Counted from the stretch's first letter, positions 1-6,035 are shown. The stretch: 6,109 nucleotides of DNA from Planctomycetota bacterium (GCA_026418755.1 JAOAAR010000119.1:1-6109), one strand, 5' to 3'. Notes: generated by a model from the letters alone, not told the origin. Program-made: numbers and translations.

Positions 1-102
1 CTCATCACCCGAACAATGCTCATAGGACAGGCCGTCTCTGAAACGACAGGTATCTATTCTCTTGTTATAGCCATCATAATGATATTCGTCGTGAAAGGAT
101 AA
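1..102 (+). CDS. atpE: F1Fo ATP synthase c subunit, 3' end (partial)
   Basis: The last 33 codons and the TAA stop of the proteolipid that forms the rotor ring in the cytoplasmic membrane; the start lies upstream of the window. Read in frame from base 1 it gives the C-terminal transmembrane hairpin arm, with the ion-carrying carboxylate Glu at bases 40-42 in the context Gln-Ala-Val-Ser-Glu-Thr-Thr-Gly-Ile-Tyr-Ser-Leu-Val-Ile-Ala, then a hydrophobic stretch ending in Val-Val-Lys-Gly. This is very close to the corresponding helix of the Ilyobacter tartaricus c subunit (Val63, Glu65, Ser66, Thr67, Tyr70). A hydroxyl residue right after the Glu, then Thr, and a Tyr five residues after the Glu is the known Na+-binding pattern. 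The helix-1 Gln that completes the site is not in view. The gene sits 26 bases before atpF, as in standard atp operons. Identity is clear; ion specificity is inferred. Confidence 0.93.
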   Translation, partial: LITRTMLIGQAVSETTGIYSLVIAIIMIFVVKG

Positions 103-111
103 ACTGGTTTC

Positions 112-122
112 AAGGAGAGGAG
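112..122 (+). promoter_or_regulatory. Ribosome binding site of atpF
   Basis: Two tandem Shine-Dalgarno-like runs, AAGGAG at 112-117 and AGGAG at 118-122, precede the GTG start at 129. The second lies 6 bases from the GTG, a good spacing. It supports translation beginning at this GTG and hence the long N-terminal extension of the b subunit. Confidence 0.75.
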
Positions 123-128
123 AAAAGT

Positions 129-1205
129 GTGACAAAGGGTGGAAAGACCGCTCTCAAACTCGTCGGGGCGATTTATCTTCTGTTCCTAGTCGTCTTCTTC
201 TTGCAACTGTTCTACGCGCAAGAGTTAATCGACATACCTCAAATTGAAACTAGCACTATTCTTCTACCGGAGAAAGGGGACGACAAAGGATTCGAAGAAC
301 TTGCAGAGAAAAACTATGTTCCAGCAGCCGTATTAGAGCCAGCCGAGTTGAGCGGAATGCGGTTCCCCGAAAAGGTTTTTTCAGGAGATGATTGGCACAG
401 ACTCCGCTCAGACATCTCTGAAAAACACAAAATTGTCAAAATAATCGCATATCTTGGACCAAAAGAAGGAGAGAAAGTCCCCGCAGAGGAGCACGCTTTG
501 AGAAAGCGCTCCTACGAATCTGCCCGCTCATTCGCCGAAAAAGAGTATCGTCTCAAAGCACCTCTTAAGGTAAAAGAAGAAGGAAAAGAGCGAGTAGTTT
601 TTGCTCCAGGCGTCCTTATAGGGTTGCGTGAACTGGCTCTCCTCTGCTACTGGCATTCAAAAGAGGCTCTTGTCGCATTTGACGGTAAGTTGGTAGTTGA
701 GGGAAGAGGAAGCGTGGTGCAGATAAACGCCACTTTGGCTTTCGTCATACTCAACTTCGCCCTCCTGGTAGCGCTCTTCTATGCGTTTCTGTGGGAGCCC
801 CTCACAAAAGCCCTTGACGAGCGAGCCCTAACTATACGAGAGAGTCTACGGGCAGCATCTGAAAAACAGAAACAGGCAGAGGAGTTGCTCCAAAAATACG
901 AAGAGCAACTTGAAGGCGCAGCAAAAGAGGCAGAAAAGTTAAAGACCCAGAAACTGAACGAAGCAGAGATTGAATCTGAAAGAATACGCAGGAAGGCAAA
1001 AGAGAGTTCGGAGCAGATATTGAAGGAAGCGCAAGAGAGAGCCAAGGCGGAGTTTGAGAAAGCGAAAAAAGCACTGCACGCTGAGTTAGCAGAGTTCACG
1101 ATTGCAGCAGCAGCAAAAATTCTGATGAAAGAAGTGGATGAGACAGTGCATAAGAGAACTGTCGAAGAGTTCTTGAGCGAAATGGAGAAAGGGAGTGAAA
1201 AGTAA
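129..1205 (+). CDS. atpF: F1Fo ATP synthase b subunit with extra N-terminal anchor and extracytoplasmic domain
   Basis: Peripheral-stalk subunit that ties the a subunit in the membrane to delta and alpha on F1. At 358 residues it is about twice the usual 156-170. Residues about 198-358 are a complete ordinary b subunit: Ile-Asn-Ala-Thr and a transmembrane helix at about 199-221, the Phe-Leu-Trp-Glu-Pro-Leu junction at 220-225, then a long charged coiled coil to the C terminus. In front of it are a basic N terminus, a hydrophobic segment at about 10-30 and about 165 mostly polar residues (31-195). The positive-inside rule places this segment outside the membrane, which then lets the canonical helix run out-to-in as in normal b subunits. 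Phe at -3 of the possible cleavage point after Ala30 argues for an uncleaved anchor rather than a signal peptide. The start is GTG at 129, chosen from the tandem Shine-Dalgarno; no ATG occurs before the first membrane segment. The 3' end overlaps atpH by 11 bases. The b-subunit identity is firm; the role of the extension is unknown. Confidence 0.93.
   Translation: MTKGGKTALKLVGAIYLLFLVVFFLQLFYAQELIDIPQIETSTILLPEKGDDKGFEELAEKNYVPAAVLEPAELSGMRFPEKVFSGDDWHRLRSDISEKHKIVKIIAYLGPKEGEKVPAEEHALRKRSYESARSFAEKEYRLKAPLKVKEEGKERVVFAPGVLIGLRELALLCYWHSKEALVAFDGKLVVEGRGSVVQINATLAFVILNFALLVALFYAFLWEPLTKALDERALTIRESLRAASEKQKQAEELLQKYEEQLEGAAKEAEKLKTQKLNEAEIESERIRRKAKESSEQILKEAQERAKAEFEKAKKALHAELAEFTIAAAAKILMKEVDETVHKRTVEEFLSEMEKGSEK
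219..713 (+). other. Unrecognised extracytoplasmic domain inside atpF (residues 31-195)
   Basis: Region between the extra N-terminal membrane anchor and the canonical b-subunit helix. It is rich in Glu, Lys and Arg, has one Cys (residue 173) and so no internal disulfide pair. By eye it looks folded rather than low-complexity: a strand-like Val-Lys-Ile-Ile-Ala-Tyr-Leu near 103-109, an amphipathic helix near 119-141, a strand pair near 145-158, a more hydrophobic helix near 161-177, and a strand near 180-191 leading into the b helix. It is continuous in frame with the b domain, without stops. I do not recognise the family. Confidence 0.6.
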
Positions 1206-1740
1206 GGCACTAAGGGTACGGTATGCTAAAGCATTGCTTTCACTTATCGAAAGCGATGGAGAACTGCGTAATGTCCACGAGCAGTTAAAGAGCATAGCCT
1301 CTGTCCTCTCCAACCCTGACCTCTCAAACTTTCTTCTGAATCCAGCAGTTGCCTCTCACATAAAGGAAAAGTTGATTCACTCAGCATTAAAAGATGTTTC
1401 TCTGAACCCAAAAGTGGTTGATTTCCTGCGATTACTTGCCATCAAGCGGCGCTTAAATCTCCTCACAGATATAGCAGAGGAGTTCGAGAGACTAATGAGA
1501 GAGAGGCTCAACGAGCAAGAAGTGTTGGTCAAGTCTGCATATCCGCTGACACAGGAAGAGAAAGAACGAATAAGCGCATTTTTGAGGCGCCGTTACGGAA
1601 AACAAGAGATAATTCTAAAAGAGACCGTTGACAAGGAACTCATAGGAGGTATCTGGATAAAAATCGGTGATAAAGTGCTCGACGGCTCGCTAAATATGCG
1701 GCTTCGGGCGCTTAAAGAAAACTTGATAAAATCTGATTGA
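1195..1740 (+). CDS. atpH: F1Fo ATP synthase delta subunit (OSCP homologue)
   Basis: Caps the top of F1 and binds the C termini of the b subunits, joining stator stalk to the alpha3beta3 head; a soluble cytoplasmic-side component. The 181 residues match the usual 177-180. The N-terminal Arg-Tyr-Ala-Lys-Ala-Leu at 9-14 opens the helical bundle (to about 105) that contacts alpha. The C-terminal domain ends with the family's most conserved block, Leu-Ile-Gly-Gly at 149-152 and Gly-Asp-Lys-Val-Leu-Asp-Gly-Ser at 158-165. The GTG start at 1195 overlaps the end of atpF by 11 bases and has GGAG at 1184-1187, 7 bases upstream, inside atpF, so translational coupling with the b subunit is likely. Nothing in the sequence suggests damage. 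Confidence 0.95.
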   Translation: MKSKALRVRYAKALLSLIESDGELRNVHEQLKSIASVLSNPDLSNFLLNPAVASHIKEKLIHSALKDVSLNPKVVDFLRLLAIKRRLNLLTDIAEEFERLMRERLNEQEVLVKSAYPLTQEEKERISAFLRRRYGKQEIILKETVDKELIGGIWIKIGDKVLDGSLNMRLRALKENLIKSD

Positions 1741-1750
1741 GGATAAGAGA

Positions 1751-3277
1751 ATGAAAATCAGACCGGAAGAGATAAGCTCCGCTCTGAGAGAGCGAATCGA
1801 ATCTTTCAAGCGTGTCGTTGACACAGCAGAGACAGGAGAAGTCGTTTATGTCGGCGATAACATCGCACGAGTCTTCGGACTCGAAAACACAATGGCAGGA
1901 GAACTGCTGGAATTCCCACGCTCTACATACGGCGTGGCGCTTAACCTCGAAGAGGACAACATCGGCGTCATCCTTCTCGGCTCATTCGAGCACATAAAAG
2001 AAGGCGACCCTGTCAAGCGCACAGGACGCATCCTCGAAGTCCCAGTAGGACACGAACTAATCGGCCGAGTGATTGACCCATTAGGCAACCCCCTCGATGA
2101 AAAAGGACCTGTAAAAGCAACAAAATCGAGAACCATCGAGCGCGTTGCACCCGGCGTAGTCGCACGCCAGCCTGTCAATACCCCCCTCCAAACCGGAATA
2201 AAGGCTGTAGATTCTATGACACCAATCGGACGCGGACAGCGAGAGTTAATCATCGGAGATAGAGCAACAGGAAAAACCGCCATTCTTCTAGACACGATTC
2301 TGAACCAGAAAGACCAGAATGTCATCTGCATCTATGTAGCAATCGGACAGAAGCGCTCATCAGTCGCAAGAGTGCTGAAAGTTTTGAGCGAGCATAATGC
2401 GTTCGATTACACAATCGTCGTGAACGCTGACGCAGCAACCCCTGTCTCCCTCCAGTATATAGCGCCCTATGCAGGATGCGCCATCGGCGAGTACTTCATG
2501 GAAGAAGAGAAGCGCGATGTCCTAGTCTGCTATGACGATTTGTCGAAACACGCAGTCGCTTACCGCGAAATCTCCCTACTTCTACGCCGCCCGCCAGGAA
2601 GAGAAGCATACCCCGGAGACATATTCTATCTCCATTCACGACTTTTGGAGCGCGCCTGCAAACTCTCAAAAGAGAAAGGGGGCGGCTCTTTGACAGCGCT
2701 CCCTGTCATAGAAACCCAAGCAGGCAATATCGCCGCCTATATACCAACCAATGTCATCTCAATTACAGACGGACAGATTTACCTCGAAGGAGACCTGTTC
2801 TACAAAGGCGTAAGACCTGCTATAAATGTGGGTATTAGCGTCTCTCGAGTCGGGGGTAAAGCCCAAGTCCCCGCAATGAAAAAAGTGGCTGGCAGACTCC
2901 GCCTTGACCTGGCACAGTATCGCGAACTTGAAGCGTTCGCTCAGTTCGGCTCGGAACTGGACAAAGTCGCCCAGGCACAACTCGAACGAGGTAAACGGCT
3001 AGTGGAACTCCTCAAACAAGAACAGTTTGTCCCCATGCCCGTCGAAGAACAGGTGGTTGTCATCTTCGCAGGCACCAGAGGATTCCTCGACGATGTCGCC
3101 GTCGAAGAGATCAGAAAATTTGAAAAAGAGTTCTTGGACTATCTGCGTACCCATAAGGCAGAAATCTTAAAAGAAATAAAAGATAAAAAAGATATTGATT
3201 CTCAGATGGAAAACAGACTTTCCGCAGTGATAGAATCGTTCAAAAAAGAGGTCTTTAGAAGAGGCGTCTCACGATGA
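1751..3277 (+). CDS. atpA: F1 ATP synthase alpha subunit
   Basis: Non-catalytic nucleotide-binding subunit of the alpha3beta3 head, supplying the arginine finger to the catalytic sites on beta. Full length at 508 residues. Visible in order: N-terminal helix that meets delta (1-20), beta-barrel domain (about 25-95), P-loop Gly-Asp-Arg-Ala-Thr-Gly-Lys-Thr at 169-176, Ala-Ile-Gly-Gln-Lys-Arg-Ser-Ser at 197-204, Walker B region ending Tyr-Asp-Asp at 261-263, Leu-Leu-Arg-Arg-Pro-Pro-Gly-Arg-Glu-Ala-Tyr-Pro-Gly-Asp at 277-290, and the alpha/beta signature Pro-Ala-Ile-Asn-Val-Gly-Ile-Ser-Val-Ser at 356-365 followed by the finger Arg366. Oddities: Ala172 replaces the nearly universal P-loop Gln (E. 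coli Gln172), and Asn326 replaces Asp in the usual Gln-Ala-Gly-Asp motif. ATG start with GAGGA at 1739-1743, overlapping the atpH stop; the 10-base gap suggests coupling. Confidence 0.98.
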   Translation: MKIRPEEISSALRERIESFKRVVDTAETGEVVYVGDNIARVFGLENTMAGELLEFPRSTYGVALNLEEDNIGVILLGSFEHIKEGDPVKRTGRILEVPVGHELIGRVIDPLGNPLDEKGPVKATKSRTIERVAPGVVARQPVNTPLQTGIKAVDSMTPIGRGQRELIIGDRATGKTAILLDTILNQKDQNVICIYVAIGQKRSSVARVLKVLSEHNAFDYTIVVNADAATPVSLQYIAPYAGCAIGEYFMEEEKRDVLVCYDDLSKHAVAYREISLLLRRPPGREAYPGDIFYLHSRLLERACKLSKEKGGGSLTALPVIETQAGNIAAYIPTNVISITDGQIYLEGDLFYKGVRPAINVGISVSRVGGKAQVPAMKKVAGRLRLDLAQYRELEAFAQFGSELDKVAQAQLERGKRLVELLKQEQFVPMPVEEQVVVIFAGTRGFLDDVAVEEIRKFEKEFLDYLRTHKAEILKEIKDKKDIDSQMENRLSAVIESFKKEVFRRGVSR

Positions 3278-4179
3278 AAACGACCACTCTTGTATCAGTA
3301 CGGCGCAGAATCCGCTCTGTGCGGAATACGCAACAGATAACCAAAGCAATGGAGATGGTGGCAGGTGCTCGACTCCGCAAGATCGAACGCAAAATTCACA
3401 TAACCCGCTCTTACGGTAAAGAACTCAACAGAATCCTCCTCAACGTCCTCCCTGTACTAACAGGGGACGAAAGCCCTCTTCTTGTCAGTAGACCGCAAGT
3501 AAAAAGAATCTGCTTTGTGGTGATGGGAGCGGACAGAGGTTTGTGCGGAGCATTCAACACAAACATAATAAGATACGCCGAGCAGTTCATCGCAGAAAAA
3601 GGGAAAGAGGCAAAAGTAGTCGCTTGCGGGCGCAAGATGGTGCGCCATTTCCAGAAGCGCCCTTTCGAACTCTTAATGAAAGTTTCAGACCTGTACCGCT
3701 CCTTCTCCCTACCACTCACAGACGCCATCACAAAGAAGATAGTCGAGTCTTTTGAGAACGGCTCTGTGGACGAAGTGTATGTTATCGCTCCCCGCTTCAT
3801 CAATGTGATGCAGCATTCTATGCATTCGTTCAAAATCCTTCCGCTCTCGCTCCCCACAATCAGCAAAGAACTGGAAGCAGAAAAGGTGAAACCATCAAAA
3901 GAAACAGAAGAAAGAGTGAACGGAGGATATGAGTTGGAGCCAGATACAGCGACCCTTTGCCATCACCTCCTTAAGGAGTATATCTCCCACACACTTTTCA
4001 AGTGGCTTTTGGAGACTCTTACAAGCGAGGCAGGTGCACGAATGGTGGCAATGAGAAAGGCTTCCGATAATGCTCAATCCGTAATAGATACACTCTCTCT
4101 GGAATATAATCAGGCAAGACAGCGCTCAATCACAGCAGAATTGTTGGACATAGTCGGCACCGTTGAAGCCCTTAAATGA
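3274..4179 (+). CDS. atpG: F1 ATP synthase gamma subunit
   Basis: Central rotor shaft: its N- and C-terminal helices form the coiled coil turning inside the alpha3beta3 head, and its globular part sits on the c ring. 301 residues, slightly longer than the usual 280-290. The N-terminal helix has the classic pattern Arg-Arg-Ile-Arg-Ser-Val with Thr-Gln-Gln-Ile-Thr-Lys-Ala-Met-Glu-Met-Val-Ala at 19-30. The Rossmann-like domain has Asp-Arg-Gly-Leu-Cys-Gly at 87-92. The C-terminal helix has Ala-Arg-Met-Val-Ala-Met-Arg at 255-261 and Asp-Asn-Ala at 265-267. The extra length is largely a charged loop near 196-220. The last stretch, Ile-Thr-Ala-Glu-Leu-Leu-Asp-Ile-Val-Gly-Thr-Val at 286-297, departs from the usual Gly-Ala ending of the family signature. 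ATG overlaps the atpA stop (ATGA), with AGAAGAGG at 3257-3264 inside atpA, so reinitiation after alpha is expected. Confidence 0.97.
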   Translation: MKTTTLVSVRRRIRSVRNTQQITKAMEMVAGARLRKIERKIHITRSYGKELNRILLNVLPVLTGDESPLLVSRPQVKRICFVVMGADRGLCGAFNTNIIRYAEQFIAEKGKEAKVVACGRKMVRHFQKRPFELLMKVSDLYRSFSLPLTDAITKKIVESFENGSVDEVYVIAPRFINVMQHSMHSFKILPLSLPTISKELEAEKVKPSKETEERVNGGYELEPDTATLCHHLLKEYISHTLFKWLLETLTSEAGARMVAMRKASDNAQSVIDTLSLEYNQARQRSITAELLDIVGTVEALK

Positions 4180-4188
4180 AAGGAGGGT
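4179..4188 (+). promoter_or_regulatory. Strong ribosome binding site of atpD
   Basis: AAAGGAGGGT is close to a full complement of the 16S rRNA tail. Its GGAGG core ends 5 bases before the ATG at 4192, directly after the atpG stop (TGA, 4177-4179). It is the best Shine-Dalgarno in the window and serves beta, which is needed in three copies per enzyme. Confidence 0.85.
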
Positions 4189-4191
4189 CTT

Positions 4192-5604
4192 ATGAGTGAG
4201 ACTCACATAAACAAAGGCAGAGTGCGTCAGATAATGGGACCTGTGGTGGATGTCGAGTTTGAAAAGTTGCCTTCCATATATAATGCGGTGAAAATAATTG
4301 ACGAAGAGCGAAACATAAATTTGACTTGTGAAGTGGCTCAACATCTGGGCGAGCATATGGCAAGAACTGTGGCTCTTGCCCCAACTGAAGGGTTAAGACG
4401 GAACGCAGTCGCCATTGACACAGGCGGACCCGTAACCATCCCCGTGGGAGAAGGAACTCTCGGCAGGCTCTTGAATGTCATCGGAGAACCCATTGATGAA
4501 CTGGGAGAGGTGCCTCACCAGAAACGGTATCCGATTCACCGCCCTGCACCCCCGTTTAGCGAAATAGAGACGCGCGTTGAGATGTTTGAGACTGGCATAA
4601 AAGTGATTGACCTGCTGGCGCCTTATACCAAAGGTGGCAAAACAGGACTTTTCGGCGGGGCCGGCGTGGGAAAAACCGTCTTAATTATGGAACTCATCAG
4701 AAATATCGCCATAGAGCACGGCGGAGTCTCAGTCTTCGCAGGAGTCGGAGAGAGAACCCGCGAAGGAAACGACCTCTGGCTTGAAATGAAAGAGTCAGGC
4801 GTCATCTCAAAAACCGCAATGGTCTTCGGACAGATGAACGAACCTCCAGGAGCAAGACTCAGAGTGGGACTCTCAGGTCTCTGTCTGGCAGAATACTTTC
4901 GAGATGAAAAAGGACAAGATGTCCTTCTCTTCATAGACAACATCTTCAGATTCGTACAGGCTGGTTCTGAGGTCAGCGCGCTCTTGGGAAGGATGCCATC
5001 CGCAGTCGGCTATCAGCCTACTCTTGCTACAGAAATGGGGCAACTTCAAGAGCGCATCGTCTCCACCAAACGGGGCTCCATCACCTCCATTCAGGCAATC
5101 TACGTGCCAGCAGACGACCTGACCGACCCCGCACCTGCTACCACTTTCGCCCACCTCGACGCAACCACAGTCCTCTCCCGCCAGATTGTCGAGTTGGGCA
5201 TATACCCAGCCGTTGACCCCCTCGACTCAACATCAAAAATACTTGACCCTCGCATTGTGGGTGAGCGCCATTATAGAATAGCCCGCCAGACGCAACAGAT
5301 TTTGCAGCGATACAAAGATTTGCAGGATATAATAGCAATCTTGGGCATCGAGGAATTGAGCGATGAGGACAAACTGATAGTGGCAAGAGCAAGAAAGATT
5401 CAAAAATTCTTGAGTCAGCCATTCTTTGTTGCTGAAGCGTTCACAGGCACACCAGGCCGGTATGTGAAATTAGAGGAGACACTCCGTGGATTCGAGGCGC
5501 TCATTTCCGGTGAATGTGACGAGATGCCAGAACAAGCGCTTTATATGGTCGGCACCCTCGATGAAGCAAAAGAAAAGAGTGAAAAACTGAAACTTTCTCA
5601 TTAA
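4192..5604 (+). CDS. atpD: F1 ATP synthase beta subunit (catalytic)
   Basis: Carries the three catalytic sites making ATP from ADP and phosphate on the cytoplasmic face. 470 residues, the usual length. Motifs in order: N-terminal beta barrel starting Gly-Arg-Val-Arg-Gln-Ile-Met-Gly-Pro-Val-Val-Asp (9-20); P-loop Gly-Gly-Ala-Gly-Val-Gly-Lys-Thr at 155-162; Gly-Glu-Arg-Thr at 186-189 with the general-base Glu187 and Arg188; Walker B Leu-Leu-Phe-Ile-Asp-Asn at 245-250; Ala-Asp-Asp-Leu-Thr-Asp-Pro-Ala-Pro-Ala-Thr-Thr at 307-318; adenine-stacking Tyr338; signature Pro-Ala-Val-Asp-Pro-Leu-Asp-Ser-Thr-Ser at 339-348. The DELSEED lever that touches gamma is Glu-Glu-Leu-Ser-Asp-Glu-Asp at 387-393, a conservative variant. 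All catalytic residues are present. Codon use shifts inside the gene: C-ending codons dominate the nucleotide-binding core, while ATA, TTG and GTG are more common at both ends. Separated from atpG by 12 bases. Confidence 0.99.
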   Translation: MSETHINKGRVRQIMGPVVDVEFEKLPSIYNAVKIIDEERNINLTCEVAQHLGEHMARTVALAPTEGLRRNAVAIDTGGPVTIPVGEGTLGRLLNVIGEPIDELGEVPHQKRYPIHRPAPPFSEIETRVEMFETGIKVIDLLAPYTKGGKTGLFGGAGVGKTVLIMELIRNIAIEHGGVSVFAGVGERTREGNDLWLEMKESGVISKTAMVFGQMNEPPGARLRVGLSGLCLAEYFRDEKGQDVLLFIDNIFRFVQAGSEVSALLGRMPSAVGYQPTLATEMGQLQERIVSTKRGSITSIQAIYVPADDLTDPAPATTFAHLDATTVLSRQIVELGIYPAVDPLDSTSKILDPRIVGERHYRIARQTQQILQRYKDLQDIIAILGIEELSDEDKLIVARARKIQKFLSQPFFVAEAFTGTPGRYVKLEETLRGFEALISGECDEMPEQALYMVGTLDEAKEKSEKLKLSH

Positions 5605-5607
5605 AAT

Positions 5608-5612
5608 AAGGA
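5608..5612 (+). promoter_or_regulatory. Ribosome binding site deciding the atpC start
   Basis: AAGGA ends immediately before the first ATG (5613), which is too close to serve it, but stands 9 bases before the second in-frame ATG (5622). Spacing therefore favours 5622 as the epsilon start. Confidence 0.6.
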
Positions 5613-5621
5613 ATGAGTCTG

Positions 5622-6035
5622 ATGAAACTAAAGGTTCGGGTATTGAGTGTCGACAGAGAGGTTTTAAATACCGAAGCAGAGGCTATTGTGGCGCACGCAC
5701 CAGACGGAGAGTTCACTCTGCTGCCCAACCACATCCCTGTAATAGTGCCGCTCAAGATAGAGAAAGTTGAGTTATTAGGAGCAGCATCAGCAGGAGATAA
5801 GAACCAACCTCTCGCAGTCCACGGTGGAGTCCTCAGGACAGATGGGAAAGAAGTGCTGATTCTCACTGAGGCTGCCGAACTGCCAGAGGAGATAGACAAA
5901 GAGCGTGCATTAGCAGCCAAAGAACGCGCAGAAAGGCGTATTGCTCAGGCTAAAATCTCAGAAGAGATTGATTTGACCCGCGCGGAAGCGGCACTGATGC
6001 GCGCCCTGTTGCGCCTCAAAATGACGCACCATTGA
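5622..6035 (+). CDS. atpC: F1 ATP synthase epsilon subunit
   Basis: Rotor subunit at the foot of gamma; its C-terminal helices can extend into F1 and inhibit ATP hydrolysis. 137 residues from this start, a normal length. The N-terminal beta sandwich carries Ala-Pro-Asp-Gly-Glu-Phe-Thr-Leu-Leu-Pro-Asn-His (26-37) and His-Gly-Gly-Val-Leu (67-71). The C-terminal helical hairpin (about 88-134) is complete, with Ala-Glu-Ala-Ala-Leu-Met-Arg-Ala-Leu at 121-129. Ile-Asp-Lys-Glu-Arg-Ala at 91-96 fits the I(L)DxxRA motif known to bind ATP in the Bacillus PS3 epsilon subunit, suggesting ATP-sensed inhibition. Start chosen at 5622 because the only Shine-Dalgarno (5608-5612) abuts the alternative ATG at 5613, which would add Met-Ser-Leu. 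Last gene of the atp set; 17 bases after atpD. Confidence 0.95.
   Translation: MKLKVRVLSVDREVLNTEAEAIVAHAPDGEFTLLPNHIPVIVPLKIEKVELLGAASAGDKNQPLAVHGGVLRTDGKEVLILTEAAELPEEIDKERALAAKERAERRIAQAKISEEIDLTRAEAALMRALLRLKMTHH

Noticed and set aside
429..614. OmpA-like peptidoglycan-binding fold in the atpF extension
   Set aside because: A strand followed by a helix with Leu-Arg-x-Arg and a later strand faintly recalls OmpA C-terminal domains, but the key Asp and Arg pattern and the loop asparagines are not there. Left as an idea for a profile search only.
1103..1115. GCA triplet repeat in atpF
   Set aside because: Only four repeat units encoding an Ala run in a helix; ordinary coding sequence.
129..1205. 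atpF as two genes joined by a sequencing error
   Set aside because: The frame is continuous with no stop, the start has a good ribosome binding site, and the membrane topology only works if the added part precedes the normal b helix. An assembly error cannot be excluded from one sequence.
779..1210. 143-residue minus-strand open frame opposite atpF
   Set aside because: Serine- and phenylalanine-rich translation typical of the reverse complement of a Glu/Lys-rich coiled coil. It lies wholly over a certain gene; no family recognised.
1846..2331. 161-residue minus-strand open frame opposite atpA
   Set aside because: Shadow of the strongly conserved alpha coding sequence; its translation resembles no protein I know.
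3411..3866. 151-residue minus-strand open frame opposite atpG
   Set aside because: Overlaps a complete gamma gene; low-quality composition and no independent support.
5501..5920. 139-residue minus-strand open frame across the atpD/atpC junction
   Set aside because: Covers the ends of two certain genes; Ser/Arg-rich shadow translation.
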